Notes: generated by a model from the sequence alone, not told the origin. Positions 32,347 to 42,140 are shown, counted from the stretch's first letter. The stretch: 64,000 bases of DNA from Deltaproteobacteria bacterium HGW-Deltaproteobacteria-12 (GCA_002840565.1 PHBK01000022.1:1-64000); one strand, 5' to 3'. Made by a program: numbers and translations.

Positions 32347-33569
32347 AAATAAGAAGTGGCCGCCTGACAAAATTACTTGGTTTGCTGACGGCGGGATTCC
32401 TGCTGTTCCTTCTTACGGCGCCGCTTGCGGCTCAGGATCATTCACAACACGCTCGGCCTGCAGCCACCAATAAAGCTAAACCCTCCGCTTCTCAACAAAA
32501 CCAACCGGTGTCGGAATCCACTCAGGATGTCCCCCAGGTGGAAATTTCTCCCCAGCAACAGAAACTCATTGGAGTAAAAACAGTCAAAGCAACGTTGATG
32601 CTGATGAAAAAAAACATTCGGACGGTCGGGAGAGTCGAAACCGACGAAAGCAGGCAGGCAACGGTGAATGCTAAAATTGAAGGATGGATCGAAAAACTCT
32701 ATGTGGACACGACGGGGAGTTACGTCGAAAAAGGAGCAAAGCTGGCCGAAATTTACAGTCCGGAAATTGTCGCAACCCAGCAGGAATTTCTGACGGCCTT
32801 GAAATGGACAAAGGAAATGGCCGCTGTCCCAGCTGATGGCAGCAGGACGGGCGCATCCAGCTTGAATGAGATGATGGCCCGCGATTCATCGGCCACGCTG
32901 GAAGCGGCGCGCCAGCGCCTGATTTTTTGGGATATTTCCGCTGCCCAAATTAAACAGATTGAAGAAACGGGAAAGCCGGTTCGGACCATGACGTTGTATG
33001 CTCCGGTTACGGGATACGTCACGCAAAAAATGGTTGTCGCCGGGATGAGGGTTATGCCGGGCGAAAAGATGTTTGATATAGTGGATCTTTCCAGCCTCTG
33101 GGTAATCGCTGATATTTACGAATATGAATTGCCGTTTATCAAGGTCGGAAACGAGGCGACAATCACGCTGGCCTATCTTCCCGGCGTGGAAATGATTTCG
33201 CGAATAGATTACATTTATCCCAGCATATCGGCGGAAACTCGGACCATAAAAGTGCGCCTGAAACTGGCGAATCGCAACAATGCGATCAAACCACAAATGT
33301 TCGGTAATGTGGAAATTCGAGTCAATCTGGGTCATAAATTGGTGATCCCGGAATCTGCCGTAATGGATACAGGGCGGGCCATGCTGGTCTATGTGGATCT
33401 GAGTAACGGAGCGTTTGAGCCGCGGGAAGTTAAAACAGGAATCAGAACGGATGGATATATTGAAGTGCTGCGCGGTTTGAGAAGCGGCGAAAGAGTCGTA
33501 GCGGCAGCTAATTTCCTGGTTGATTCGGAGGCGCAGTTAAAGGGGATCAAACCCCTGCCGTCCAGATAG
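32343..33569 (+). CDS. Periplasmic adaptor of Cus-type efflux pump (CusB-like)
   Basis: A 408-residue membrane-fusion protein. Signal helix about 10-30, then a His-containing tail HSQHARPAATNK, as in CusB-type adaptors. The core shows EGWIEKLYVDTTGSYVEKGAKLAEIYSPE split over residues 108-137, the CusB signature, and APVTGYVTQKMVVAGMRV (about 218-235). The beta-barrel and membrane-proximal domains follow. It is coupled to the channel gene by a four-base overlap and lies 10 bp before the pump gene. Confidence 0.92.
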   Translation: MKIRSGRLTKLLGLLTAGFLLFLLTAPLAAQDHSQHARPAATNKAKPSASQQNQPVSESTQDVPQVEISPQQQKLIGVKTVKATLMLMKKNIRTVGRVETDESRQATVNAKIEGWIEKLYVDTTGSYVEKGAKLAEIYSPEIVATQQEFLTALKWTKEMAAVPADGSRTGASSLNEMMARDSSATLEAARQRLIFWDISAAQIKQIEETGKPVRTMTLYAPVTGYVTQKMVVAGMRVMPGEKMFDIVDLSSLWVIADIYEYELPFIKVGNEATITLAYLPGVEMISRIDYIYPSISAETRTIKVRLKLANRNNAIKPQMFGNVEIRVNLGHKLVIPESAVMDTGRAMLVYVDLSNGAFEPREVKTGIRTDGYIEVLRGLRSGERVVAAANFLVDSEAQLKGIKPLPSR

Positions 33570-33579
33570 AGGAAAACGC

Positions 33580-36500
33580 ATGGTTGGGAAAATTATTGAA
33601 GCGAGCGCCCGAAACAAATTTGTCGTTTTCCTGATTTTGTCATTTATTGTTGTCTGGGGTGTGTGGGCGCTAAAAAATACGCCGCTCGACGCCATCCCCG
33701 ATTTGAGCGATACGCAGGTCATTATTTACACCGAATGGCCGGGCCGCAGTCCCGACCTGGTCGAAGATCAGATCACCTATCCCATCACATCCACGCTGCT
33801 TGCCGCGCCAAAGGTTCAGGCTGTCCGCGGGTTTTCTTTCCTGGGCAGTTCCTTTATCTACGTTATTTTTGACGAGGGGACCGACATCTACTGGGCCAGA
33901 AGCCGCATATTGGAATACCTGCAGGCGGTCAAAAATAAAATACCCGCTGATGTCAATCCGGTTTTAGGGCCGGATGCCACAAGCCTCGGCTGGGGGTTTT
34001 CCTATGCCGTAGTGGATGAGTCAGGCCAGCTCGATCTGGCCGAGCTTCGTTCTCTTCAGGATTATAATATCAAGCTGGGTCTGGAAAGTGTGCAGGGTGT
34101 TTCGCAGGTGGCAAGCCTGGGAGGTTTCGTCAACCAGTATCAGATCACACTCGATCCCAACCGCTTGTCTGCTTATAATCTCCCGATCGCTAAAGTTATG
34201 GAAGCCGTGCGCAAGAGCAACCGGGATGTGGAAGGACGCGTCCTGGAATTTTCCGGCGCGGAATACATGGTGCGGGGTCGCGGCTACATCAAGACCGTAA
34301 AGGATCTCGAGGATATCGCCGTAGGGGCAAGCAACGCGGGCACTCCCATTTATTTAAAAGATGTCGCCCGGGTTCAGCTGGGGCCGGAAATTCGCCGGGG
34401 ACTGGCGGAGCTTGACGGAAAAGGTGAAGTGGCCGGCGGTATCGTGATTGTCCGCTTCGGTGAAAACGTACTCGATGTCATCGAGCGGGTCAAAAATAAA
34501 ATCAAAAATGATATCGCGCCCAGTCTGCCCAAGGGCGTGAAAGTTGTCACTACGTATGATCGATCCGACCTGATTTTGCGCGCCATCGCCACACTCAAGG
34601 ATGAAATCATTAAACTGACCATTGCGGTCAGTGTCGTCTGTCTCATCTTTCTTTTCCATCTGCCGAGCGCGATGGTGGTGATCCTGACACTTCCCGTCGC
34701 GATTATCATTTCTTTTATTTGCATGTATTATCTTGGCGTGACATCCAATATCATGAGCTTGAGTGGTATTGCCATCGCCATCGGCACCATGGTCGACGCA
34801 TCCATTGTCATGGTGGAAAACGCCCACAAAGAGCTCGAAGAATGGGATCAGCGGGGAAGCCCCGGTAACCGGGTAGATGTAATTATTAACGCCGCAAAGG
34901 ACGTGGGTCCATCTCTTTTCTTTGCCCTGCTTGTCATCACCGTGGCGTTTCTCCCCGTCTTTACCTTGCAGGGGCAGGCCGGGCGTTTGTTCAAACCGCT
35001 CGCGTACACCAAGACATTTGCCATGCTCTTTGCCTCCTTTCTGGGCATTACGCTGACACCTGTATTGATGACGTTGTTCATCCGGGGTAAGATACGGCCG
35101 GAAGAAAAAAATCCGGTCAGCCATTTTCTGCATATGCTTTATGAGCCGGTGGCCTCCCTGGCGATCCGCTTTCGCAAGACGGTGATCGTTATCGCCCTGT
35201 TGATGATGGCAGTGACGATTTATCCCTTTCTGAAACTCGGATCGGAATTCATGCCGCCGCTTTACGAAGGATCTTTGTTCTACATGCCCGTAACCATGCC
35301 GGGAGCTTCCGCGTCGGAGGCGGCGCGGCTGCTGAAAATGCAGGATGAACTGTTAATGAAAATTCCGGAAGTCGCCCAGGTTTTCGGTAAAGCGGGCCGG
35401 GCGGAAACCGCGACCGATCCGGCGCCGCTGGAAATGTTTGAAACCGTCATCAATCTCAAACCGTTAAGTGAGTGGCGCCCCGGCATGACGGTGGAAAAAC
35501 TAAAAGATGAGATGAATGATGCGCTCAGCATTCCCGGTGTAGCCAATTCCTTCACCATGCCGATCAAGGCGCGCATCGACATGCTGGCCACGGGTATCCG
35601 GACGCCGGTGGGAATTAAAATTCTCGGGCCTGATCTGGAAGTGATTGAAAAAATCGGGATGGAGCTGGAGCATCATCTCCGCGAGATTCCCGGCACACGC
35701 AGTGTTTACGCGGAAAGAGTGGCCACCGGCTATTTTCTGGACATTGTCATCAAAAGAGACGGCATCGCGCGGTATGGTCTCGCGGTTGATGATGTTAACG
35801 AAGTTATTCAAACCGCTATCGGCGGTATGAACCTCACCACCACGGTTGAAGGGCGGGCGCGCTATCCCGTGAACATTCGCTACCCGCGTGAACTGCGTGA
35901 CGACGTGGAAAAACTCAAACGCATTATTGTGCCGGTGATGACGGCCGCCCGGGTCAGTCCGGAGTCCCCGTCTTCGATGACCGCAGCCAACGGCATTTTA
36001 CAGGTTCCACTGGGCGAACTTGCCGATTTTCGCGTGGTCCGCGGACCGACGGCGATTAAAAGCGAGGAAGGGCTTCTGACCTCTTATGTGTATATTGATA
36101 TCAGCGATCGCGATGTCGGAAGTTATGTGGGAGAGGCCCGCCAAAAAGCGGCAACGCTCAAAATGCCGGAAGGCTACCGCCTGGTCTGGAGCGGTGAATA
36201 CGAGCAAATCCTGAAGACGCACGATCGTCTGAAGCTGGTGATTCCCTTCACGCTGCTGTTGATAATTATCATTTTGTTTCTGAGCACGCACTCGGTGATC
36301 AAGACCGGCATTGTTTTGCTGGCCGTGCCTTTCTCGCTCATCGGTTCGTTCTGGCTTCTCTATCTTCTGAATTACAACATGAGCATCGCCGTGTGGGTAG
36401 GCATCATCGCGCTTGCGGGCCTGGATGCCGAAACAGGCGTCATTATGCTTTTGTATCTGGATCTGGCTTATGAAAAATGGAAGAAAGAAGGGATTCTGAA

Positions 36501-36747
36501 AACAAGAGAGGATCTGAAGCAAGCGGTCCTTTATGGAGCGGTGAAACGCATCCGCCCCAAGGTGATGACCGGCGGCACGATTCTGGCCGGTTTGATCCCC
36601 ATCATGTTCAGCGACGGCGCGGGTGCGGATGTGATGAAGCGAATCGCCGCTCCGATGATCGGAGGCATCGTCACATCGACGATATTAGAACTGGTGATCT
36701 ATCCCGTCATCTATATGATCTGGAGGGGCAGGGGCTTTGTGAAATAG
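33580..36747 (+). CDS. cusA: Cus-type heavy-metal RND pump (Cu/Ag)
   Basis: A 1055-residue full-length HME-RND transporter. N-terminal helix about 12-30, DAIPDLSDTQVII porter entry, and two helix blocks (about 335-520 and 880-1040). The motif AIGTMVDASIVMVENAHKEL (about 405-424) is the form found in Cu(I)/Ag(I) CusA pumps, unlike the motif in the pump at 166. The last gene of a four-gene operon, it ends 122 bp before a convergent gene. Confidence 0.93.
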   Translation: MVGKIIEASARNKFVVFLILSFIVVWGVWALKNTPLDAIPDLSDTQVIIYTEWPGRSPDLVEDQITYPITSTLLAAPKVQAVRGFSFLGSSFIYVIFDEGTDIYWARSRILEYLQAVKNKIPADVNPVLGPDATSLGWGFSYAVVDESGQLDLAELRSLQDYNIKLGLESVQGVSQVASLGGFVNQYQITLDPNRLSAYNLPIAKVMEAVRKSNRDVEGRVLEFSGAEYMVRGRGYIKTVKDLEDIAVGASNAGTPIYLKDVARVQLGPEIRRGLAELDGKGEVAGGIVIVRFGENVLDVIERVKNKIKNDIAPSLPKGVKVVTTYDRSDLILRAIATLKDEIIKLTIAVSVVCLIFLFHLPSAMVVILTLPVAIIISFICMYYLGVTSNIMSLSGIAIAIGTMVDASIVMVENAHKELEEWDQRGSPGNRVDVIINAAKDVGPSLFFALLVITVAFLPVFTLQGQAGRLFKPLAYTKTFAMLFASFLGITLTPVLMTLFIRGKIRPEEKNPVSHFLHMLYEPVASLAIRFRKTVIVIALLMMAVTIYPFLKLGSEFMPPLYEGSLFYMPVTMPGASASEAARLLKMQDELLMKIPEVAQVFGKAGRAETATDPAPLEMFETVINLKPLSEWRPGMTVEKLKDEMNDALSIPGVANSFTMPIKARIDMLATGIRTPVGIKILGPDLEVIEKIGMELEHHLREIPGTRSVYAERVATGYFLDIVIKRDGIARYGLAVDDVNEVIQTAIGGMNLTTTVEGRARYPVNIRYPRELRDDVEKLKRIIVPVMTAARVSPESPSSMTAANGILQVPLGELADFRVVRGPTAIKSEEGLLTSYVYIDISDRDVGSYVGEARQKAATLKMPEGYRLVWSGEYEQILKTHDRLKLVIPFTLLLIIIILFLSTHSVIKTGIVLLAVPFSLIGSFWLLYLLNYNMSIAVWVGIIALAGLDAETGVIMLLYLDLAYEKWKKEGILKTREDLKQAVLYGAVKRIRPKVMTGGTILAGLIPIMFSDGAGADVMKRIAAPMIGGIVTSTILELVIYPVIYMIWRGRGFVK

Positions 36748-36869
36748 CAAGATCTCATCCCCAAGAATCTTGCCGTCAGCAACCAGCAATTATGAATCTG
36801 TTTATACCGAGACGATCTGCACCATCGAAGGCCTGATGCTGCATTCAGAGCTGATCTCTGGCTCTGCAC

Positions 36870-37937
36870 TCAATTGCCAAAGAACTCTCTGATCCGCAGG
36901 AGGGCGGCAATGTCCCCCTGGACTGTATATTTTCTTTCCATGAACATCTTTTGACCGTCCGCTTTTTTTGTCATGATGTCCATCCAGACTTCGAAGGGCG
37001 ATTCAATGATCAGGTCGGGATTGTTCATCTTTCCCAGGCCTGTTTTGAAGTTTCCATTTTCGATCAGAAAATAGCATTCCCCGGTTGCCTGCCCGGAAAA
37101 ATTGAACTGAATGGTGAGTTTGGCGTCACTTGCCTTATTTGCTTTAAAAGAGAACTTCATTAACGTCAGGAAGGTATCGATGGAGTCTGGACGCGGGATG
37201 AGGCCGCTCTTCTGGGCTTCTCCCATGGTGAAACCCTCATCTATACATGTCTGCCACATCAAGTTTCCCAGGGGTGCCATCTCTTCAAAGGTGGTAATGG
37301 GCTTTTTTATTCTATCCATGGTTTCCGGGGATATCTTCTTGGACTGAATCAATTCCCGACCGCCCTGAATGAGGGCCTCACGGATATCGGATATCTTTTT
37401 GCCGGTGGATGAACGTGATATCATCTCCGCTGACGTACGATAGATCTCCGCTGCCAGACGCTCGTTGCCAAACATGAAATTCACATAGAACTTCAGCGCA
37501 TCGAAGACACTTTCTTCCGGAAATCCGGCTACGGAAAGGACCACGACGGGCGGTGTTTCGTACCGGAAAGGATGCTTTGTGACGCCGTCACGTTTTTCGA
37601 AGAAAGGAAGCGCAATAGGAAGCGTTCGCTCGATATAGGTTTTCATCAGGGCGTTCACGGTATAGTGGAAAAGCGGGGTGGCTAATATTGCCAGATCACT
37701 GTCCAGATACTTGGGGAGAATTTCCCTGGTCATATCATCCTTGTGGATGCAGGTTCCGGGAGTCTTGGTCCAGCAGGTAAAGCATCCAATGCAGTACCTT
37801 ATTTTCTTCCTGCGAAGTTCAATAACCTCAACTTCGGCACCGGCCTCGCGCATGCCCTGGATCAGATAATCCAACACAATTTCCGTCTTGCTGACATCCC
37901 CTGTCCGGGCACTTGAATTGAGAGCCAATACTTTCAT
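36870..37937 (-). CDS. Flavodoxin/iron-sulfur-like NADPH-FMN reductase fused to SCP2 domain
   Basis: A 355-residue fusion starting at the ATG at 37937 (AAGGAGGA upstream). Residues 1-200 are a flavodoxin-like FMN reductase (MKVLALNSSARTGDVSKTE phosphate loop) with CIGCFTCWTKTPGTCIHKDD (about 48-67), the Cys-rich insert of iron-sulfur flavoproteins. Residues 250-355 form an SCP2 sterol-carrier-like lipid-binding domain (LTIQFNFSGQATGECYFLIE near 270-290). It may reduce a hydrophobic or CoA-linked substrate; the substrate is unknown. A degraded paralogue fragment lies at 30456-30579. Confidence 0.82.
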   Translation of the reverse strand: MKVLALNSSARTGDVSKTEIVLDYLIQGMREAGAEVEVIELRRKKIRYCIGCFTCWTKTPGTCIHKDDMTREILPKYLDSDLAILATPLFHYTVNALMKTYIERTLPIALPFFEKRDGVTKHPFRYETPPVVVLSVAGFPEESVFDALKFYVNFMFGNERLAAEIYRTSAEMISRSSTGKKISDIREALIQGGRELIQSKKISPETMDRIKKPITTFEEMAPLGNLMWQTCIDEGFTMGEAQKSGLIPRPDSIDTFLTLMKFSFKANKASDAKLTIQFNFSGQATGECYFLIENGNFKTGLGKMNNPDLIIESPFEVWMDIMTKKADGQKMFMERKYTVQGDIAALLRIREFFGN

Positions 37938-38079
37938 GTGTTCCTCCTTCTTCCAGAATGAATAAGTTATCTCTTTTTGCGAATCGGTTGGTTTTTTGAC
38001 TGCCTGCGTTGTACGTCTCAAATCCCTTGGCGTATGTTTACGAAGGACAAGGGTTGCAACCCCTTGGACTGCAACCCTG

Positions 38080-38188
38080 GGGTTAGACAGATAGGGTTAG
38101 GACAGTCGGTTAGGGTTTAAGGTTTTTAAAAATAGTTATTCTAATCCCACCGGCGGTCTGTATCCAAGAGATGAATGCAGACGTTTGT
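38080..38188 (-). pseudogene. IS3-family transposase 3' remnant with IS end
   Basis: The minus strand reads KHKRLHSSLGYRPPVGLE then stop (38186-38142), the standard C-terminus of IS3-family OrfB (DDE integrase). Downstream DNA (GACTGTCCTAACCC, TGTCTAACCCCAGGGTTGC) resembles the IS terminal repeat. The rest of the IS is missing, so it is a deletion remnant. Confidence 0.6.
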
Positions 38189-38204
38189 GTTTTACACCTC
38201 CTGA

Positions 38205-38423
38205 ATGAAAAAGGGAAGCCTAATTGATATAAATCCGGAGCGCATGCCGATTAAGAAAGCAATAGAGATCAATACAAAAGCGCTGCGTCTGATGAACGAT
38301 CGGGTTGATGCTTTACCCCATGAAAAACTGATTGACAGCTATTTGAATCCGAACGACCATCGCGGCGATATCGAACTAATGTTGATTGATTCCATGAAGC
38401 AAGGCAAAAACACGGTAAAGTAA
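38205..38423 (+). CDS. Possible 72-residue protein, unknown
   Basis: MKKGSLIDINPERMPIKKAI and a charged helical remainder ending GKNTVK. There is no Shine-Dalgarno, and it begins right at the edge of the IS3 remnant, so it may be a truncated gene. Amino-acid composition looks protein-like. No family recognised. Confidence 0.35.
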   Translation: MKKGSLIDINPERMPIKKAIEINTKALRLMNDRVDALPHEKLIDSYLNPNDHRGDIELMLIDSMKQGKNTVK

Positions 38424-38806
38424 ATTATTCTGAAAGAGACTTATTTTTCATTGCGTGTTGCCAAACTAACGGAACTTTTGGAAGTACTCCACCGGCGCAG
38501 TTGGAGAAGATGGGAATTAAAGCAAAACGCGATATATTGTGTATTAAAAAACAACATGTGGTGCACAACAAGAGTTGTTGTGAAGTGCCATAAAGATTAC
38601 CCAAGTGAATATATGTAGTTACTGATTGAACAGGGCCATGGCATATATTTTGCGTAAAAATGATATTAATAAGTGGCCTTTAAGAAGTAGTTATTCGTGC
38701 GTGATGCTTTGAACTTGTAAAAAGCCCGGGCGGCCGCACATTATTTTATTAAAGCAATATCTTTCACTAAATAGCGAATTATTATTGATAAACGAAGGAG
38801 GGGAAA
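38424..38806. other. Leader region of the thiolase gene
   Basis: A 383-bp region with no supported gene. It contains the sigma-54-type promoter at 38639-38654 and an AAGGAGGGG ribosome binding site before 38807. Parts near 38490-38560 look like degraded coding DNA but no frame is open. Confidence 0.4.
38639..38654 (+). promoter_or_regulatory. Sigma-54 (-24/-12) promoter candidate
   Basis: TGGCATATATTTTGCG has GG and GC at the exact spacing of TGGCAC-N5-TTGC. It is 150 bp upstream of the thiolase start. A sigma-54 activator is encoded at 49717-51246. Confidence 0.55.
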
Positions 38807-40072
38807 ATGAAAGACGTTTATATTATCGGGGCATATTCGACGGAATTCAGGAAGTGTCCGGACCTTACCTTTAGGGACTTAACTCGTGAGGCCTATCTTG
38901 GTGCTATCAAGGACGCCGGGATGACCAATGGAGATGAGATTCAGTTTGCCTATTTCGGCAACTGTGCCATGCATTTGTTCGGACAGGTGTTCGGACAGGG
39001 ATGCATTCGCGGTCAGATCTGTTTCATTCCACTCGTTCGGGAAGGTTTGTTTCCGGAGCGCGTACCGATGATCAATGTGGAAGGGGCATGTGCCACCGGT
39101 TCCATGGCCATTCATAGCGGCTGGAAAGATATTTTGAGCGGACAGAGCGATGTAGTTCTGGCCCTGGGGGTAGAAAAGCTTTTTATTCCCGAAGATCCGG
39201 CAAAAAGTATGAGTATTTTCGAAGGGGGTGCCGACAACTTCTCCAGAGAAGAAACAGTCGATAACTACAAGGAATTGGGCAAACTGGTTGGCCAGGAATT
39301 TCAGACGGGGCCCAATCGGAGCTTTTTTATGGATACCTACGGCATGCAGGCCCGCTATCATATGTGGAAATACGGTACCACCCAGCGGCAGCTCGCTCAG
39401 GCGGCATCGATTACCCACCATCACGGGGCATTGAATCCGAAAGCACAGTTGAAAATTGAAATGACACCGGAGCAGGTACTGGAAGACCGGTTGGTGTCCT
39501 ACCCGCTGACACGCGCCATGTGTTCACCGATCGGGGATGGTGCGGCTGCCGTGGTAATGTGCTCCGGCGATTATTTAAAGAACCTTCCCGCAGATGTACA
39601 GCGCAGAGCGGTGAAAATCAAGTCCAGTGCATTCACCGGGGGCAAATACAAAAAGTATGATGAACCGAGTTTGTGCTACGTAGCGGCGAAAAAGGCTTAT
39701 GCGATGGCCGGAATTAAACCGGAAGATGTCGATGTTGCGGAAGTTCATGACGCCACTTCGTTCGGCATTATTTACCAGGCGGAGATGATGGGTTTTTGCG
39801 AAATAGGGCAGGGCGGACGATTTGTGGAGTCCGGCGCAATCACCCTCGAAGGGAAGATACCCATCAACACCAGCGGCGGTCTTGTATCCAAGGGGCACCC
39901 GGTTGGCGCCACAGGAATATCGATGATTTCTGAACTGACCACGCAGCTGCGCGGCGAGGCGGGCCCGCGGCAGGTGAAAAATGCGGAATTTGCCATGCAG
40001 GAAAACGGTGGAGGGGTAATCGGCACGGAAGAAGCCGCCTGCTCCGTGATGATTCTGCAAAAAGACCGCTAA
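38807..40072 (+). CDS. SCP2-type thiolase / acyl-CoA acetyltransferase-like
   Basis: A 421-residue thiolase-fold enzyme. Nucleophile Cys in EGACATGS (about residue 95), catalytic His in EVHDATSFG (about 316) and GHPVGATG (about 364), with NGGG near the end in place of the usual CxG loop. The pattern EVHDxTS is that of SCP2-type thiolases used for degrading branched or cyclic acyl-CoA, often with a DUF35 or SCP2 partner. The neighbouring DUF169 gene and the SCP2 flavoprotein fit a CoA-linked degradation route. AAGGAGG precedes the start. Confidence 0.88.
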   Translation: MKDVYIIGAYSTEFRKCPDLTFRDLTREAYLGAIKDAGMTNGDEIQFAYFGNCAMHLFGQVFGQGCIRGQICFIPLVREGLFPERVPMINVEGACATGSMAIHSGWKDILSGQSDVVLALGVEKLFIPEDPAKSMSIFEGGADNFSREETVDNYKELGKLVGQEFQTGPNRSFFMDTYGMQARYHMWKYGTTQRQLAQAASITHHHGALNPKAQLKIEMTPEQVLEDRLVSYPLTRAMCSPIGDGAAAVVMCSGDYLKNLPADVQRRAVKIKSSAFTGGKYKKYDEPSLCYVAAKKAYAMAGIKPEDVDVAEVHDATSFGIIYQAEMMGFCEIGQGGRFVESGAITLEGKIPINTSGGLVSKGHPVGATGISMISELTTQLRGEAGPRQVKNAEFAMQENGGGVIGTEEAACSVMILQKDR

Positions 40073-40149
40073 GATCAGAAAGTTGTTTGCTGCAGGTGAG
40101 AGTAAAGCTCATGACAGTCACAACTTCCATTACAGCTAATCATTTAATT

Positions 40150-40185
40150 ATCAGGGGTTTGCCCGGATTCCGGGAAACCCCTGAT
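40150..40185. terminator. Strong hairpin after thiolase gene
   Basis: ATCAGGGGTTT-GCCCGGA pairs with TCCGGG-AAACCCCTGAT, almost uninterrupted. The tail GTGCTTTAT is only weakly U-rich, so it may be an mRNA stabiliser or attenuator rather than a full terminator before the DUF169 gene. Confidence 0.55.
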
Positions 40186-40229
40186 GTGCTTTATACTCAA
40201 AAAAGTTGAACGCTGAGGGAGGTTGATAA

Positions 40230-41072
40230 ATGCAGACTCCGGAGGAATACCGTAAAGCAGGGAAGAGCCTGTATGAAAGGCTGCACTTGGCCAGCTATCC
40301 GGTGGCCATCAAATACATCCGGGAGCCTGCTGAGATACCGCAGGATTTCATCAGGCCTGCTGCTCTGAAGCAGAAGGCCAGCTTATGCCAGGCTTTTACC
40401 TATGCCCGCCGGTCGGGCCTTTCCGTTGCCATGACGGCGGATGATAATTTTTGCACGCCATCAACCATCATGCACAGATGGGTGAATATCCCGTTTGAGG
40501 TGCTGATCGAAAGCCAGATGCGCCAGGGATGGCACAGGGATGCCGCGGCTGAGCAAAAGCGCATCGAGCACGGTAAAAGCATGATCGGCAAGGCCAATCT
40601 GCCTAAACTTGAACAATACAAAGGATTTATCTGTTCACCGTTGCCTGCCGCCGCCTTTGAACCGGACACGGTATTAATCTATGGCAACGGGGAAAATATC
40701 ACTCACATCATCCATGCACTGACTTACGGCGGAGAGAATTTTCCCACCTCTTCCTTTGAAGGTTTCGCCGAGCCCTGCCTTAAGGGCGGGTTAATACCGT
40801 TTATCACCGGCGTTCCTCAGATAGTTATTCCGGGCATGGGCGATCGCGCCTTCTCCGGCACCTATGACTACGAGATCGCCATAGGAATTCCGGCCGGTCT
40901 GATTTTTGATGTAGCTGAAGATCTCTTTAAGACCGGCGGGTGGATGAATATGGGGCAGCCGGTCAAGGCGCTGCTGCCGCAGAGCCTTACGGAAAATATA
41001 ACTCCCGGCTTTAAATTCATGCGCGATAAAATCGACGAATACAGTAATAAATTGTCCCCGGCGAAGGATTAA
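40230..41072 (+). CDS. DUF169 family protein
   Basis: A 280-residue cytosolic protein of the DUF169 family, common in anaerobes and archaea; no enzymatic role is established. Family features: YPVAIKYIREP near 22-32, the Cys-bearing KASLCQAFTYARRSG (about 48-62), DDNFCTPST (about 71-79) and GGENFPTSSFEGFAEPCLKG (about 170-190). The conserved Cys residues could bind metal or thioester. GAGGGAGG precedes the ATG. Position after the thiolase suggests a shared transcript. Confidence 0.8.
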   Translation: MQTPEEYRKAGKSLYERLHLASYPVAIKYIREPAEIPQDFIRPAALKQKASLCQAFTYARRSGLSVAMTADDNFCTPSTIMHRWVNIPFEVLIESQMRQGWHRDAAAEQKRIEHGKSMIGKANLPKLEQYKGFICSPLPAAAFEPDTVLIYGNGENITHIIHALTYGGENFPTSSFEGFAEPCLKGGLIPFITGVPQIVIPGMGDRAFSGTYDYEIAIGIPAGLIFDVAEDLFKTGGWMNMGQPVKALLPQSLTENITPGFKFMRDKIDEYSNKLSPAKD

Positions 41073-41146
41073 CGCCGGGCGTGATAGAAATTAAAACGTT
41101 CCAATGCAGCAATAAAATTCCGTTTCCTGATGCCGGCCAATGGTGC

Positions 41147-42070
41147 TCAGGTGCCGGGAAGCGGCGTTTTGGACATGAAATCAACGATGGTCCGGGCAAA
41201 TTCAGCACCGCGATTCTCCTGAAGAAAATGGCCGGCACCGGTGATGACCGTATGGGGTTGATTTTTTGTTCCCGGGATGCGTTTTTGGAAAATGCGATCT
41301 CCGCCGCGCGTAATCGGATCGCCGTCACTGAACATGGTTACAAATGGTTTTTCAAAGCGGGAAAGAACATCCCAGGCCTCGCGATTGGCCTTTGCTGCAG
41401 GGTCGTCGGGCGTCACAGGGACAAGTGACGGAAATATGCGGGCGCCCTCCTTGTACGAATCGTCCGGGAAGGGTGCATTGTAGGCCGCTATGACATCCGG
41501 CGGCAAAGGATCTTTGGGATAGGCCATTGCTATAATGGCGCCGACATCGAATTCCGGCGTCTCTTGTGAATATTTGCGCCATGCCAGAAAGGCATCGGTG
41601 ATGGGATGATCGCCTGTCAGCAGTCCTGTATTGGCAACAACGACCCGGGCGAAGCGCTCGGTATTTTGAGCCACCAGGCGCAAACCGATCGAGCCGCCCC
41701 AATCCTGGCAGACAAGAGTTATTCGCTGCAAATCCATTATATCCAGCCACGCCTGCATCCAGTCAACATGGCGTTGATAGGTATAATCTTTCCGGTCCGC
41801 CGGTTTGTCCGATCTGCCGAAACCTGCAAGGTCAGGCGCCAGTGTCCGCTTCCCGGCATCCAGGAATATCGGAATCATCTTGCGGTAAAGATATGACCAT
41901 GACGGCTCTCCATGCATCATTAGCACAGGTTCGGCCGCGGCAGGGCCTTCATCAATGTAATGAATCCTTAACGATGCACCATCACCAGCCGGGACTTTCA
42001 GATAGTTGGGTTTAAACGGAAAATCAGGGATGCCTGCAAACCGCTCCTCCGGTGTTCTTAATATTTTCAT
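41147..42070 (-). CDS. Haloalkane-dehalogenase-like alpha/beta hydrolase
   Basis: A 307-residue enzyme. Oxyanion-hole motif HGEPSWSYL (about 53-61), nucleophile Asp in VCQDWGGS (about 124-131), catalytic His in GAGHFLQE (about 280-287): the triad of DhlA/DhmA-type haloalkane dehalogenases, where Asp replaces the usual Ser. Residues near 50-130 match the family almost through the whole core. It would release halide from haloalkanes, or hydrolyse epoxides if the halide pocket differs. It is the last gene of the minus-strand block, 70 bp after a membrane-protein gene. Confidence 0.85.
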   Translation of the reverse strand: MKILRTPEERFAGIPDFPFKPNYLKVPAGDGASLRIHYIDEGPAAAEPVLMMHGEPSWSYLYRKMIPIFLDAGKRTLAPDLAGFGRSDKPADRKDYTYQRHVDWMQAWLDIMDLQRITLVCQDWGGSIGLRLVAQNTERFARVVVANTGLLTGDHPITDAFLAWRKYSQETPEFDVGAIIAMAYPKDPLPPDVIAAYNAPFPDDSYKEGARIFPSLVPVTPDDPAAKANREAWDVLSRFEKPFVTMFSDGDPITRGGDRIFQKRIPGTKNQPHTVITGAGHFLQENRGAEFARTIVDFMSKTPLPGT

Positions 42071-42140
42071 TTTTGACCTCCGGCTTAATTAATCTATGGT
42101 TCTCTTTGCTATGATCTATCTGTCTTCGGCAAGGTTCATA

